Origin: Neolewinella antarctica
GTDB lineage: Bacteria > Bacteroidota > Bacteroidia > Chitinophagales > Saprospiraceae
NCBI RefSeq assembly: GCF_011927835.1
Contig: NZ_JAATJH010000004.1
Span: forward strand, 235,656-299,655
Length of the DNA stretch: 64,000 nucleotides
Direction of reading: 5' to 3'
Positions 8,377 to 17,363 of this stretch are shown piece after piece (within the stretch, counting starts at the first letter, position 1; each line of letters opens with the position of its first letter). Made by a program: the position numbers and the translations under genes. The notes under the pieces were generated by a model. It did not search any database, was not told where the DNA came from, and saw nothing but the letters and a program-made list of their open reading frames with translations.

Positions 8377-10782
8377 ATGCTTCGCAACTTCCTCATCGCC
8401 TTCGCTATCCTAATCAGCTTCGCTACCGCCCCGATAGCTATCGGGGCGCAAGACTCCCTTGCCCGCAGCGCGACGGATAGCCTTGGCGAATGGCGCACCC
8501 TGCAGTCCTACACCCGCGGCACTTACGTAACGGAGAGCGAAAACTCCATCATCTACACCACCGGGCGGGCCATTTTTTACCTCGACAAGGACGACCTGAG
8601 CATTACCACCCTAGCCCGGGAAGACGGGCTGGCCGACGCCCGCATCCGCCTCCTGCGCTACCACCAACCCACCGAAACGCTGCTGATCGTCTACGAAAGC
8701 GGGGTGATCGACCTGCTGCGCGACAACCGCTTCACGACGCTCCGCCAGATCGATAACTTCAACTTCAACGGCGACAAAACCATCTACAGCCTCTTCTTCG
8801 GCGAAAACGACATCGTTTACATCTCCGCCGGCTTCGGCGTGACGGCTCTCGACCTGAAGGACGAAACCTTCCCCTTCACCACTTTCACCGGCGTGCGCGT
8901 CAACGGCAGCGCGGAGCACGAAGGCTTCCTCTACGCAGCGACCGAAGAAGGCGTGTACCGCGTGCCCCGCAACGACGACGTTAACCTGAATGACTTCGGT
9001 AACTGGACGCTCCTCGGCCAGCGGGATAGCCTGCCCGGCGACTACAGCTCGACGGTCATCAACGTCTACCGGGGTCGGCTTTACTTTAGCGTCGGCACGG
9101 ACATTTACGTTTACGTGGACGGTACCGCCCGGCTATTTTTCGACGAGGACGACGACAAACCCCACCGGGTCGAGTACCTCACCGTCGGCCCCAATTTTCT
9201 CCTCGCCGGCTACCGGTGTACGGACCTGGAGGAGGGGTGTAGCGCCCGCCAGATTACGCTGCTCGACGAGAGCGGGCCCCGGCGCACTTTTTCTACCTGC
9301 GTCTTCTTCACCCGTTACGCCATCGAGGACTCGCGCGGTCGCATCTGGTTCGGCGAGGATTACGTTATTTCCGGCATCCGCTACTTTGATGATGCGGAAA
9401 GCACCGACTGTAATACCGTCAGGTACGGCGGCCCGACGAACGACCAGAACAACCGCTTACTGCACGATGGCACTTCGCTGTGGGTCGCCCCGTCCGTGCT
9501 GAACGAGAACTTCGGCCCCATTTTCGATTTCTTCGGGGTTTACCGCTTCAACGACCGTAGCTGGCGGGGGATTAACCGCGATAACACCGCCGCTTTTCTG
9601 GGTAAAGACGGCGTCCGTGGGGGGGACAACGACGTGGCTTCGATCGTCGACGTACACTACGACCCCATCAACAAACTGCACTGGTTTTCTTCCTTCTACG
9701 AGGGCGCCATTGCCTACGACGAGGCCACCGACGAGGGCACCTTGTTCGACGAAACCAACAGTACGCTGAGCGAAACCAATGGCGACCCGAACCGCATCCG
9801 GGTGGCCGGTGCGGTCACGGACGCAAACGGCTTCACCTACCTGGCGAATAGCGCCGCCGACGACGGGGCCATCATCGCCGTCCGCAGCCCGGAGGGAGAA
9901 TGGGCGGACCTCGGTAAGAATTGTGGTCTGAACCGGGCGCTGGCCGTAGAAATCGATCCGAATGGCTACCTCTGGGTCATTCACGCTAAGGAGGGCATCA
10001 CCGTTCTCGACCCGATGGGGACGCCCATGGACCCCTCCGACGACCGTTGCCGGACGATCACCACGAACAATAGCCAGCTGCCAAACAACATCGTACGTAG
10101 CATTGAAGTCGATCTGCAGGGCGTCGTTTGGGTGGGCACTTCCGCCGGGGTCGTCCTGTTCGAATGTGCTAACGACGTCTTTAACACCGAGCGCTGTACG
10201 GGTCGCCGCCCGGTCGCTACGGCGGATGATTTCGGGGCTTCCTTGCTCGAAACCGAGGAAGTCCTGAGCATCACCACTGACGGGGGCAACCGCAAGTGGA
10301 TCGGCACCAACGGCGGGGCTTACTTATTGTCGGAAAATGGCGAGGAACAGCTGCTGTTCTTCGACTCGGGCAACAGCCCCCTGCTCGACAATACCGTGCG
10401 GGACGTCGCCATCGACCCCACCACGGGCGTCATCTACTTCGGCACGGAACTGGGCATCATCAGTTACCGGGGCGACGCGACGAGCGCCGAGCGTGGGTTT
10501 GCGTCGGAGCTGGTCGTTTTTCCCAACCCGGTGGAGCCTGGGTACGACGGGCCGATTGCCATCCAGGGACTTTCCCGCAACGCGCGGGTCAAGATTACGG
10601 ACGTATCCGGTAAGCTGATCGACACGGGTACGGCCATCGGTGGGCAGTACGTCTGGGGCGGGGCTGACTACACGGGGCGGCGGGTGCAGACGGGCGTCTA
10701 CTTGGTTTTTGCGTCCAGTAACCAACGGTTTAGCGGGGAAGATGCAACCAGCGCGGTTGGTAAGATTGTCTTCGTTAGGTAA
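8377..10782 (+). CDS. porZ: PorZ-like type IX secretion protein
   Basis: This 801-residue protein starts with a signal peptide (MLRNFLIAFAILISFATAP...). It continues as a two-component-regulator-type beta-propeller: repeated blades such as SENSIIYTTGRAIFYLDKDD, REDGLADARIRLL and GVVWVGTSAGVVLF. It ends in a type IX sorting domain (VVFPNPVEPG near residue 712, then GKLIDTG and RRVQTGVYLV). This is the architecture of PorZ, an accessory of the type IX secretion system on the cell surface that helps attach cargo to anionic lipopolysaccharide. A dispersed 20-bp palindrome encodes part of the signal peptide, and a second copy lies just after the stop codon. PorZ is my best call; a generic propeller with a sorting tail is the alternative. 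Confidence 0.8.
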   Translation: MLRNFLIAFAILISFATAPIAIGAQDSLARSATDSLGEWRTLQSYTRGTYVTESENSIIYTTGRAIFYLDKDDLSITTLAREDGLADARIRLLRYHQPTETLLIVYESGVIDLLRDNRFTTLRQIDNFNFNGDKTIYSLFFGENDIVYISAGFGVTALDLKDETFPFTTFTGVRVNGSAEHEGFLYAATEEGVYRVPRNDDVNLNDFGNWTLLGQRDSLPGDYSSTVINVYRGRLYFSVGTDIYVYVDGTARLFFDEDDDKPHRVEYLTVGPNFLLAGYRCTDLEEGCSARQITLLDESGPRRTFSTCVFFTRYAIEDSRGRIWFGEDYVISGIRYFDDAESTDCNTVRYGGPTNDQNNRLLHDGTSLWVAPSVLNENFGPIFDFFGVYRFNDRSWRGINRDNTAAFLGKDGVRGGDNDVASIVDVHYDPINKLHWFSSFYEGAIAYDEATDEGTLFDETNSTLSETNGDPNRIRVAGAVTDANGFTYLANSAADDGAIIAVRSPEGEWADLGKNCGLNRALAVEIDPNGYLWVIHAKEGITVLDPMGTPMDPSDDRCRTITTNNSQLPNNIVRSIEVDLQGVVWVGTSAGVVLFECANDVFNTERCTGRRPVATADDFGASLLETEEVLSITTDGGNRKWIGTNGGAYLLSENGEEQLLFFDSGNSPLLDNTVRDVAIDPTTGVIYFGTELGIISYRGDATSAERGFASELVVFPNPVEPGYDGPIAIQGLSRNARVKITDVSGKLIDTGTAIGGQYVWGGADYTGRRVQTGVYLVFASSNQRFSGEDATSAVGKIVFVR
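8428..8447. repeat. 20-bp palindrome inside the porZ signal peptide
   Basis: GCCCCGATAGCTATCGGGGC is a perfect palindrome. It is read in frame as A-P-I-A-I-G-A, at the end of the hydrophobic core of the signal peptide. Confidence 0.85.
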
Positions 10783-10789
10783 GGCGGGC

Positions 10790-10809
10790 GCCCCGATAGC
10801 TATCGGGGC
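10790..10809. repeat. 20-bp palindrome, second exact copy
   Basis: Identical to the copy in the porZ signal peptide and placed eight bases after the porZ stop codon. As RNA it would form a tight 8-9 bp hairpin without a T tract. Confidence 0.85.
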
Positions 10810-10944
10810 GGGATGCCGTGTTTTTTGGGAATGCCAGTGCACACCGGTTTACTTGTTGCGCTAATCGGCCATCCTAGTGAGAAACCCTACGGGAAGATTA
10901 TTGACCTATCCTTAGTACGTACATCGGGGTGCCGTAACTTGGTC

Positions 10945-10952
10945 TACCTTTG
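10945..10952 (+). promoter_or_regulatory. -7 promoter element for the following membrane protein
   Basis: TACCTTTG matches the Bacteroidota -7 consensus TAnnTTTG and lies about 20 bases before the ATG. I see no good -33 element at the usual distance. Confidence 0.4.
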
Positions 10953-10971
10953 CGCCACGACACTTACCAAC

Positions 10972-11463
10972 ATGACCCCCCGTTACACTTACCAATCCGA
11001 ACACCAAGCCGCCGGGCAACACCGCTGGATTCATTTCCTGCAATTCGCCGGCGCTTTCTTGCTGCTCCTGGCCGGCCTCTACGAACTCTACTTGTTCTTC
11101 ACCGACTGGACGGCCACCGAGGAAGACCACAGCTACTGGCACTTGGTTTTCGCCCTGATTTACCTGGCGATTAGCGCACTACTGGCGTACTCTGGCACCC
11201 AACACGTAGGCCACTCCGCCGACCCCGCGGAACGGTTCGTGCGTATCGACGACAAGAAACTGAGCTGGAGCCTACACCAGCAACCGGAAACGGAGGAGGT
11301 CGCCCTGACCAACATCGCTTCTTTCACGCAACCCAACGTGCGGGATTTGCGCCTGGTACTCGTGGGCGGAGGCGAGAAAGTATTGCCCATCTACCTGATT
11401 TCTGACCAGGAAAAGCAAGAAGAACTGGTGGACGTTTTACGGAAGCTAGTCGCGAAGGGTTAA
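10972..11463 (+). CDS. Membrane protein with two TM helices and PH-like tail
   Basis: The chosen ATG (MTPRYTYQSEHQ) follows a -7 promoter element; a longer open frame upstream crosses the porZ trailer and is unlikely. The 163-residue protein has two transmembrane segments (FLQFAGAFLLLLAGLYELYLF and LVFALIYLAISALLAYSG) and a cytoplasmic tail of short strands (FVRIDDKKLSWSLHQQPET... LVLVGGGEKVLPIYLI). The pattern resembles small bacterial PH-domain membrane proteins. I do not recognise a specific function. Confidence 0.7.
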   Translation: MTPRYTYQSEHQAAGQHRWIHFLQFAGAFLLLLAGLYELYLFFTDWTATEEDHSYWHLVFALIYLAISALLAYSGTQHVGHSADPAERFVRIDDKKLSWSLHQQPETEEVALTNIASFTQPNVRDLRLVLVGGGEKVLPIYLISDQEKQEELVDVLRKLVAKG

Positions 11464-11641
11464 TTCTATAACAGAGGGCAACGACGAGTTACGACAGACT
11501 ACTACAGTCACATGGCTATAGTCGTTGAAGTGGCAACCGGGGTAGTCAGTTCCCCCTACGTAGTCAAATCACCCCCCCCCCCTTCGACAAAGAATCGTCC
11601 CTCCCCCACGGGGAGGGATAAGAGGGAGAGGGCTCCCCTAC

Positions 11642-12706
11642 CTACTCCTTATTAGCCAACTGTCCACAAGCCGCATCAATATCCTTCCCCCGGCTCCGCC
11701 GCACGGTAACCATCACCCCGCGGTCGCGCAAATAAGTAGCAAAATCGTCGATCCGGTGCGCCGTCGACTTGCGGAAGGGCGCGTTGTCGATCGGATTGTA
11801 CTCGATGATGTTGACCATGCTGGGGAACTCCCGGCAGATGCGGTAAAGGTTCTCGGCGTCTGCGGGCGTGTCGTTGAAATCCTGGAAGGTGATGTACTCG
11901 ATACCAATCCGCTTCTTGGTCTTTTCGTAGAAGTACTTGAGACTGGCGACGAGCACTTCCAGGTTGTTGCTCTCGTTGATGGGCATGATCTCGTTCCGCT
12001 TCGTATCGTCGGCGGCGTGGAGGCTGATGGCGAGGTTGACCTTGGTGTCCTCGTCGGCGAGCTTGGTGATCATCTTGGCGATGCCGGCCGTGGAGACGGT
12101 CAGGCGGCGCGGGGCCATGTGGAGGCCGGTATGGGAGGTGATACGGTCGATGCTCTGCACGACTTCCCGGAAGGCCAAAAGTGGCTCCCCCATGCCCATG
12201 TAGACGATGTTGGTCAGTGGCTTACCGTAGGTTTCCAGGCACTGCTCGTTGACGAGGTAGACCTGGTCGTAGATCTCGGCGGCGGTGAGGTTGCGCAGGC
12301 GCTTCATCCGGCCGGTGGCGCAAAAGGTGCAGCTCAGGCTACAACCTACCTGGCTAGAAACGCAGACGGTAAACCGGTCACCGTCCTCCACGGGGATGAG
12401 CACGGACTCGATTAGGTGCCCGTCGTGCAGGCGGAAGCGGTTTTTGATCGTGCCGTCCGCACTGCGCTGGACTTTGTCTTCCGTCATCACCGGGAAGGAG
12501 AACTGCTCCTTGAGGGAATCCCGTAATTTGAGGGACAGATTGGTCATCTCGTCGAAGTTCCGCGCGCCCTTCTTCCACAGCCATTCGTAGACTTGCTTGG
12601 CCCGAAAGGGCTTCTCCCCCCGCAAAACCATTGCGGAAGTAAGTTCCGCTACGGAAAGGCCACGGATGTCTTTTAGCTGAGGCGGGTGAACGATGATGGC
12701 AGACAT
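11642..12706 (-). CDS. rlmN: 23S rRNA (adenine-2503-C2)-methyltransferase
   Basis: RlmN is a radical-SAM enzyme that methylates C2 of A2503 in 23S rRNA and A37 in some tRNAs. The radical-SAM cluster motif CSLSCTFCATG is clear, as are VYMGMGEPLLAF and the tail GKDIDAACGQL, whose cysteine is the methyl-carrying or resolving residue. The start at MSAIIVHPPQLKDIRGLSVAEL gives 354 residues, a normal length. A longer frame adds 57 residues without family character. It is divergent from the PhyH gene and stands alone on its strand. Confidence 0.96.
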   Translation of the reverse strand: MSAIIVHPPQLKDIRGLSVAELTSAMVLRGEKPFRAKQVYEWLWKKGARNFDEMTNLSLKLRDSLKEQFSFPVMTEDKVQRSADGTIKNRFRLHDGHLIESVLIPVEDGDRFTVCVSSQVGCSLSCTFCATGRMKRLRNLTAAEIYDQVYLVNEQCLETYGKPLTNIVYMGMGEPLLAFREVVQSIDRITSHTGLHMAPRRLTVSTAGIAKMITKLADEDTKVNLAISLHAADDTKRNEIMPINESNNLEVLVASLKYFYEKTKKRIGIEYITFQDFNDTPADAENLYRICREFPSMVNIIEYNPIDNAPFRKSTAHRIDDFATYLRDRGVMVTVRRSRGKDIDAACGQLANKE

Positions 12707-12869
12707 GGGAAATAATTCTGTAACCGGAAGGTGATCGGGAATGGTCAGTTCTGGCGGACAAAAAGGAATACGAAGGTAGTGGTTTGCTGGTGAAGGCAAC
12801 TCCCCAGAGGCACACCGCACGATGGAGGCCGGACCGGGAATAGCACCAACACCGGGTGCAGGCCGAACG

Positions 12870-12903
12870 TTGAGCAAAGGTCGCCGCTGGCTGTGTATAT
12901 TTG
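12870..12903 (+). promoter_or_regulatory. Likely Bacteroidota promoter of the PhyH gene
   Basis: TTG, 23 bases, then TATATTTG. The -7 element matches TAnnTTTG exactly and lies 39 bases before the ATG; the spacing is at the long end of what is known. Confidence 0.45.
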
Positions 12904-12941
12904 ACTAAGTAGAACCCCGTTGACGGAAAATACCACTCATT

Positions 12942-13868
12942 ATGATCCGCAGATTAAAACTAGCCTACAGCCTCTACAATTTCTTCCACCGCAAACCGCT
13001 GGAGCACAACTTGGAGGCGTACGGTAAGCTGGGCATCAAGAAGACATATTTCTCACCGGTCTCCAGCGCGGATTTCGTGGGCAAGGACGGTGACTTTTTA
13101 AGGGGGGCGGAGGAGGTTCCGGAAGCGGCGGCTACCAATCTGTACGCGGGGCTGGACAAAGCGGCCCAAGATTCGATCGACGAATTCGAAGAACGAGGGT
13201 ATTGCGTCCTACCCGGCTTTCTGGACACCGCCACCGCCGACCGGATCAACACCGAAATCGATGAGCTAAAAACAGCCGGGGAACTGGAATTCAGCTACAA
13301 CGAAAAGCTGATGTTCGCGATCCGAAAGTCCGAGTTTTTGTCCGAGCTGTGGAACGGCGAAGACCTACTGACTTTACTGAGCACTCTCATCAAAGGTCGT
13401 GCCCGGCTCTTCCAGAGCATCAACTTCCTGCACGGTAGCCAGCAGAAAACCCACTCGGATAGCATCCACATGACCACCTTCCCCCTCGGTGGCCTACTCG
13501 GCGTCTGGCTCGCGCTGGAAGACATCGAACTCGACAACGGCCCGCTCCACTACTACCCCGGCAGCCACAAAATGCCTTACTACCTCAACACGGAGTACGG
13601 TAACGAAGGCGACTGGCTGCTGACGGGCGAGAAAACCTACGGGGATTACGAGACGATGATCGCCGACAAAGTAGCCGGCACCAGCTACGAGAAAAAAGTA
13701 TTCCTCGCCAAAAAAGGCGATCTTTTCATCTGGCACGCGAACCTGCTGCACGGCGGCGAACCCCACCTGAACCCGGACAGAACGCGTAAAAGCATGGTGC
13801 TCCACTACTTTGACGCCAACCGCGTCTGCTACCACGAAATCACCCAGCGGCCGGCGCTGTTTATGTAA
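12942..13868 (+). CDS. Phytanoyl-CoA dioxygenase (PhyH) family protein
   Basis: This 308-residue protein has the iron and 2-oxoglutarate dioxygenase core of the PhyH family. HSDSIH near residues 168-173 supplies the HxD iron ligands, LALEDIELDNGPLHYYPGSHK is the conserved middle, and the distal histidine lies in DLFIWHANLLHGGEPH with the arginine of DRTRKSMVLHYF. Family members hydroxylate small molecules or lipids, and the substrate is not readable here. The fold starts near residue 50; the first 45 residues are an extra N-terminal region. The next gene begins about 100 bases downstream in the same direction. Confidence 0.88.
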   Translation: MIRRLKLAYSLYNFFHRKPLEHNLEAYGKLGIKKTYFSPVSSADFVGKDGDFLRGAEEVPEAAATNLYAGLDKAAQDSIDEFEERGYCVLPGFLDTATADRINTEIDELKTAGELEFSYNEKLMFAIRKSEFLSELWNGEDLLTLLSTLIKGRARLFQSINFLHGSQQKTHSDSIHMTTFPLGGLLGVWLALEDIELDNGPLHYYPGSHKMPYYLNTEYGNEGDWLLTGEKTYGDYETMIADKVAGTSYEKKVFLAKKGDLFIWHANLLHGGEPHLNPDRTRKSMVLHYFDANRVCYHEITQRPALFM

Positions 13869-13971
13869 CTTTTACCGCCCGCCCGGGTTACCTTTTTCCG
13901 GTAAAATTAAAACCACCTTACCGCTACCCCGGTCGTCAAAATTAGTACGATCGACAATCAATTTTCTACCC

Positions 13972-14850
13972 TTGCGCGACGGCCACTACATCGACCCCAA
14001 CTACCTAGCCCTGTACGAAGAAGCCCTTCGCTACGATAAGGTCGGCGACGTATACACGGCCGTGAAATTGCTCAAAAAAGTGATCCGCCTCGCCCCGGAA
14101 TGGCCGGAAGGCTACGTCGCTCTGGGTTCCATCTACGACCGGCGGAAGGAATGGAAACCCGCGTTTCACTACTTCAAAAAGGCCGTCGCCATCGACGCCA
14201 ACGACCGGGAAGCGTGGTGGAAACTGAGCCTTGCCGCCACCGGCCTCGGTCGCCTGGGGGTAGCCGGCAGCGTCTGGACGAAGTTCGGCTTCGACAAAAT
14301 CCGGCTCGACCGCCCCGTCAACCTGGAGATCAGAACCGACAAAGGCTTCGAAATACTCTGGATGCAGGCCCTCGACGCCGCCCGTGGCCGCATCCTCAGC
14401 ATTCCCCACCCCCACAGCGGTCTCCGCTTCCGCGACATGATGCTTTACGACCGGCGCAGCATCGTCGGCAGCAACGTCCACGCCCGCAAACGGGTCAACG
14501 TGTACCGCTCGCTCGACCGGCTCAAAAAATCCCCGTACCTGACCTTCAGCTGCCTGCTGCACTCGAGTGCGGACGACGCGGTCAACCAACTGGAAAAACT
14601 CTGCTTCGAAGCCGGTTTAGGTTTTGAAGTCTGGAGCAACGCCTCCCGGACGACGCGCATGAATTTCGAGCAAGCGACAAAAACGGAAAAAGACAACTTC
14701 CCGGAATACTACAACGACCTCGTGCCCCGCCCCGACCACGGCACCACGCTCGTCGCCATGGCCGCCATCCACCAGGCGGAAGTGGAGCGGGTACTCAACA
14801 CCTGGGAGATTATCTCGTTGGAAGGGTTCTCGGATTTACGAAGCTACTAG
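13972..14850 (+). CDS. Tetratricopeptide-repeat protein of unknown function
   Basis: The body opens with IDPNYLALYEEALRYDKVGD and has TPR helices to about residue 85, followed by a mixed region without a known family (FEILWMQALDAARGRILSI and SLDRLKKSPYLTFSCLLHSS). The start is uncertain. No ATG lies near the conserved region. I place it at a TTG, while the only in-frame ATG, at 13810, overlaps the preceding gene by 59 bases. A CTACCCTTGC stretch at the same place resembles a -7 promoter element, so transcription may begin there and translation later. It follows the PhyH gene on the same strand; I infer no shared role. Confidence 0.7.
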   Translation: MRDGHYIDPNYLALYEEALRYDKVGDVYTAVKLLKKVIRLAPEWPEGYVALGSIYDRRKEWKPAFHYFKKAVAIDANDREAWWKLSLAATGLGRLGVAGSVWTKFGFDKIRLDRPVNLEIRTDKGFEILWMQALDAARGRILSIPHPHSGLRFRDMMLYDRRSIVGSNVHARKRVNVYRSLDRLKKSPYLTFSCLLHSSADDAVNQLEKLCFEAGLGFEVWSNASRTTRMNFEQATKTEKDNFPEYYNDLVPRPDHGTTLVAMAAIHQAEVERVLNTWEIISLEGFSDLRSY

Positions 14851-15054
14851 CGTGCGTTGAATGAGCTGGTGTGATTTTTTTGAACACACGAAGCACAAAA
14901 GAAACAGAAAACAAAAGCTGTTCTACAAGCCCAAACGGAACTACAAATACCTTTTGTGCTTTTGTACCCTTTTGTGCATTTTGTGTTCCCTCTTTTTAAA
15001 GTTTTGTGTTTCTGTGCTTTTGTGGCTAAAAAACCCCTGTTCAAAGGGGGTGAT
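14851..15054. other. Convergent gap with inverted TTTTGTGC repeats
   Basis: Between two convergent genes, GAACACACGAAGCACAAAAG near 14882 is roughly complementary to a T-rich block carrying repeated CTTTTGTGC near 14951-14990 and 15003-15022. A second hairpin pairs CCCCTG and CAAAGGGGG near 15034-15050. The long arms could terminate both genes. Confidence 0.45.
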
Positions 15055-16128
15055 TCACTTCCCCAGCACCCGCATCACATCCTCCGTAAAAACAAACCCA
15101 ACCAGGCGCCGCCGCTCCCCGTAAACCGCCGCCCCGTAGACGTTGGCGTCCACGATTCGCTCGGTCACTTCCAGTAAGTTTTCTCCCGGGTGGGCGGAAA
15201 TGAATTCTAATTCAGTCACTTCCCCAATCAGCCCTTTGGCTTTAGGGTCCTCTTCTTCAAGTACTTCCCGGGCTACGAAACCACTTAGCTGGTTCCACTG
15301 ACTATAAACGGGCAGAACGGGCCAGCCGGTCTTGTCGAACAGCGCGACCGCTTCCCGTGTGGGGGTGCCGACGTAAATTCTTTGTTCCATCACGGGGCCG
15401 TCGTTCGTGCGCAGAACGTGCTCGATGGGGTAGGCCGCCAGCCGCCGCCGTTGCCAGCCGTCCCGAAAGGTGACGACGGACATCGTGACGATGAACGCCG
15501 CGCCGAGCCCGAGCAGCGGGTCGCCCAGCAAGTAACTGACGTAGATGAGGGCCAGCCCGATGACGATGCCGAGAACGGTCACGACGACCGTCGCGGGCCG
15601 TTCGCCGAAGGGGCCACGGAGGACGGCGCGGAGGATACGGCCACCGTCGAGCGGGTAGGCGGGTAGGAGATTACCGAGGGCGAGGAGGACGTTTACGATG
15701 ACGGTAACGCCGAGTAATTGGTCGAAAAGACTCGGCTCCACCACGAAGTTGCCGGCCAGGTTAAGGAAACCGCGCAGGATCAGTTCGCCATTTGACTGGG
15801 CAAGTAAAATCGGTAAGGCAACGGCCGCTAGGAGGAGATTGGCTAGGGGTCCGGCGGAATAAATCAGTACTTCATCCAGCCGCCGCTGGGGTCGGTCGGG
15901 CAGGTAAGCACCGCCGCCGAGGGGGAAAATGATGATGCGTTCGGCGAGGACGTGGCGGGTGCGGGCCATCAGCGCGTGGCCGAGCTCGTGGACCAGCACG
16001 AACAGAAACAGCAGGATGGCAATGGCCGCGTACCAGGTCATGGCTTCGGTAACGAGGCCCTGGCCCGGGCGGTAAGAAAAGTACAGGATGGCGGGTGGCA
16101 CGAGGAGGAAAGTCCAGTGAACGTCCAC
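15055..16128 (-). CDS. Site-2 protease (M50) with tandem CBS domains
   Basis: This is an intramembrane zinc metalloprotease. HELGH near residues 48-52 binds zinc and LLPAYPLDGGRIL near 154-166 supplies the third ligand, within several membrane segments. The C-terminal part from about residue 240 (VMEQRIYVGTPTREAVALF ... LLEVTERIVDANVYGAAV) looks like a CBS pair, as in regulated members. The start is a problem: the listed GTG begins at VDVHWTF, but the family usually includes the preceding RIGNVFGVP. That segment is open upstream yet has no ATG, GTG or TTG before a stop codon at 16186-16188. The gene follows the UPF0104 membrane protein on the same strand. Confidence 0.85.
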   Translation of the reverse strand: MDVHWTFLLVPPAILYFSYRPGQGLVTEAMTWYAAIAILLFLFVLVHELGHALMARTRHVLAERIIIFPLGGGAYLPDRPQRRLDEVLIYSAGPLANLLLAAVALPILLAQSNGELILRGFLNLAGNFVVEPSLFDQLLGVTVIVNVLLALGNLLPAYPLDGGRILRAVLRGPFGERPATVVVTVLGIVIGLALIYVSYLLGDPLLGLGAAFIVTMSVVTFRDGWQRRRLAAYPIEHVLRTNDGPVMEQRIYVGTPTREAVALFDKTGWPVLPVYSQWNQLSGFVAREVLEEEDPKAKGLIGEVTELEFISAHPGENLLEVTERIVDANVYGAAVYGERRRLVGFVFTEDVMRVLGK

Positions 16129-16194
16129 GGGGACCCCGAAAACATTGCCGATGCGCCAGGATTTGCTGAGGATAGTAGCTTGGATTTACCCTGG

Positions 16195-17304
16195 TTAGAT
16201 GTTGGCGCGCGGCTTTTTGTTGTGCGGGCCCGGCTCTTCACCCACCACCTTCGCACCCGCGACCTCGCCCCCGCGATTAATAATGGGCAAAATCAGCAGC
16301 GCCAGGCCACCGATGAGCACGTTACAACCGACGCTGATGGAGAAGAAACTGATGTTGGCCCAACTGAAAGCATTGAGTGCGCTCACGCCGTAAAGTTGCA
16401 GCGCCTCACCGGTGAGGAGGTGGTAGGTCCCCATGCCGCCGGGGCTCGGGATGACGATGCCCCAACCGCCGCTGACGAAGGTGACCAGCGCGGCGACGTA
16501 GGGCAGGTCGGCCGTCGGCGCGAAAGCGTAAAAGGTGAAGACCGTCATCAGAAAATACATCACCCAAATGTTGAGTGTGTGGACGGCGAAGAGGGCGGGG
16601 GTTTTAACTTGCAGCGCCGTCTGGATGCCCTCGCCGAAGCCCTTCAGAATGTTGATAATCTTCTGGCCCACGGTCGTTGCCAGGATGCGCTGTCGCTGGT
16701 GCCAGGCCAAAAACAGGAAGAGCAAAGTGATCACGGCCACCACCCCGAGCACCCAGGTCAGACTGGCGAATTTGGATAAATCGACGGTCTCCAGCACCCA
16801 GTCCATGATGGTCTCCCGGCCGAGAAACAGCGCCAAAGCCGTGGCGCACAGGATCATGATTACGTCCACGATCCGTTCCACGACGACCGTGCCGACGACC
16901 CGCTCCAGACTGATCTTTTCGTAGCGCGCCATCGTTGCCGACCGCAATATTTCTCCCAGGCGCGGGAAGCCGAGGTTAGCGAAATAGCCGAGGTTAATTG
17001 TCAAAAATGCGTTACTCAGGCTTGGTTTGGAGCCGAACACCCGCAGCATCATGTTCCACCGTAGCGCCCGGCTGAGGTTGCTCACGCAGAAGGCGATCAG
17101 CGTCATCAGGAGCCACCAGGCGTTGACGCTCCGGAAGTCCGCCGCCAGTTTGTCGAGCAGGCTGCACTGGTCCGCGGGGATGCCGTCTTCCTGGCACTGC
17201 AGTAGGTAGGCCGCCTGCTGGCTCCGGTAGAGAAGGAAGAGAATGCCGAAGCCTACGCCGATGAAGAGGAGGAATTTGAGGACGTTGGCTAATTGCTTGT
17301 TCAT
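16195..17304 (-). CDS. UPF0104 / LPG synthase TM-region membrane protein
   Basis: This 369-residue protein has seven or more hydrophobic helices and the signatures of the UPF0104 family: NLGYFANLGFPRLGEILRSA and GTVVVERIVDVIMI, then PSPGGMGTYHLLTGEAL. The family matches the membrane domain of lysylphosphatidylglycerol synthase (MprF) without its synthase domain, and is proposed to move lipids across the inner membrane. It is followed on the same strand by the M50 protease with a 66-bp gap to the listed start, so the two may be co-transcribed. The lipid it handles is unknown. Confidence 0.85.
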   Translation of the reverse strand: MNKQLANVLKFLLFIGVGFGILFLLYRSQQAAYLLQCQEDGIPADQCSLLDKLAADFRSVNAWWLLMTLIAFCVSNLSRALRWNMMLRVFGSKPSLSNAFLTINLGYFANLGFPRLGEILRSATMARYEKISLERVVGTVVVERIVDVIMILCATALALFLGRETIMDWVLETVDLSKFASLTWVLGVVAVITLLFLFLAWHQRQRILATTVGQKIINILKGFGEGIQTALQVKTPALFAVHTLNIWVMYFLMTVFTFYAFAPTADLPYVAALVTFVSGGWGIVIPSPGGMGTYHLLTGEALQLYGVSALNAFSWANISFFSISVGCNVLIGGLALLILPIINRGGEVAGAKVVGEEPGPHNKKPRANI

Positions 17305-17363
17305 GGAGCGGCGAAGGTAGCGGGGTAGGGCGAAAAGAAATGATGTGTTGCTGCGACGCGATG

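Noticed and set aside
15952-16779. Plus-strand open frame of 275 codons
   Set aside because: It crosses two minus-strand genes and is a high-GC shadow rich in charged residues.
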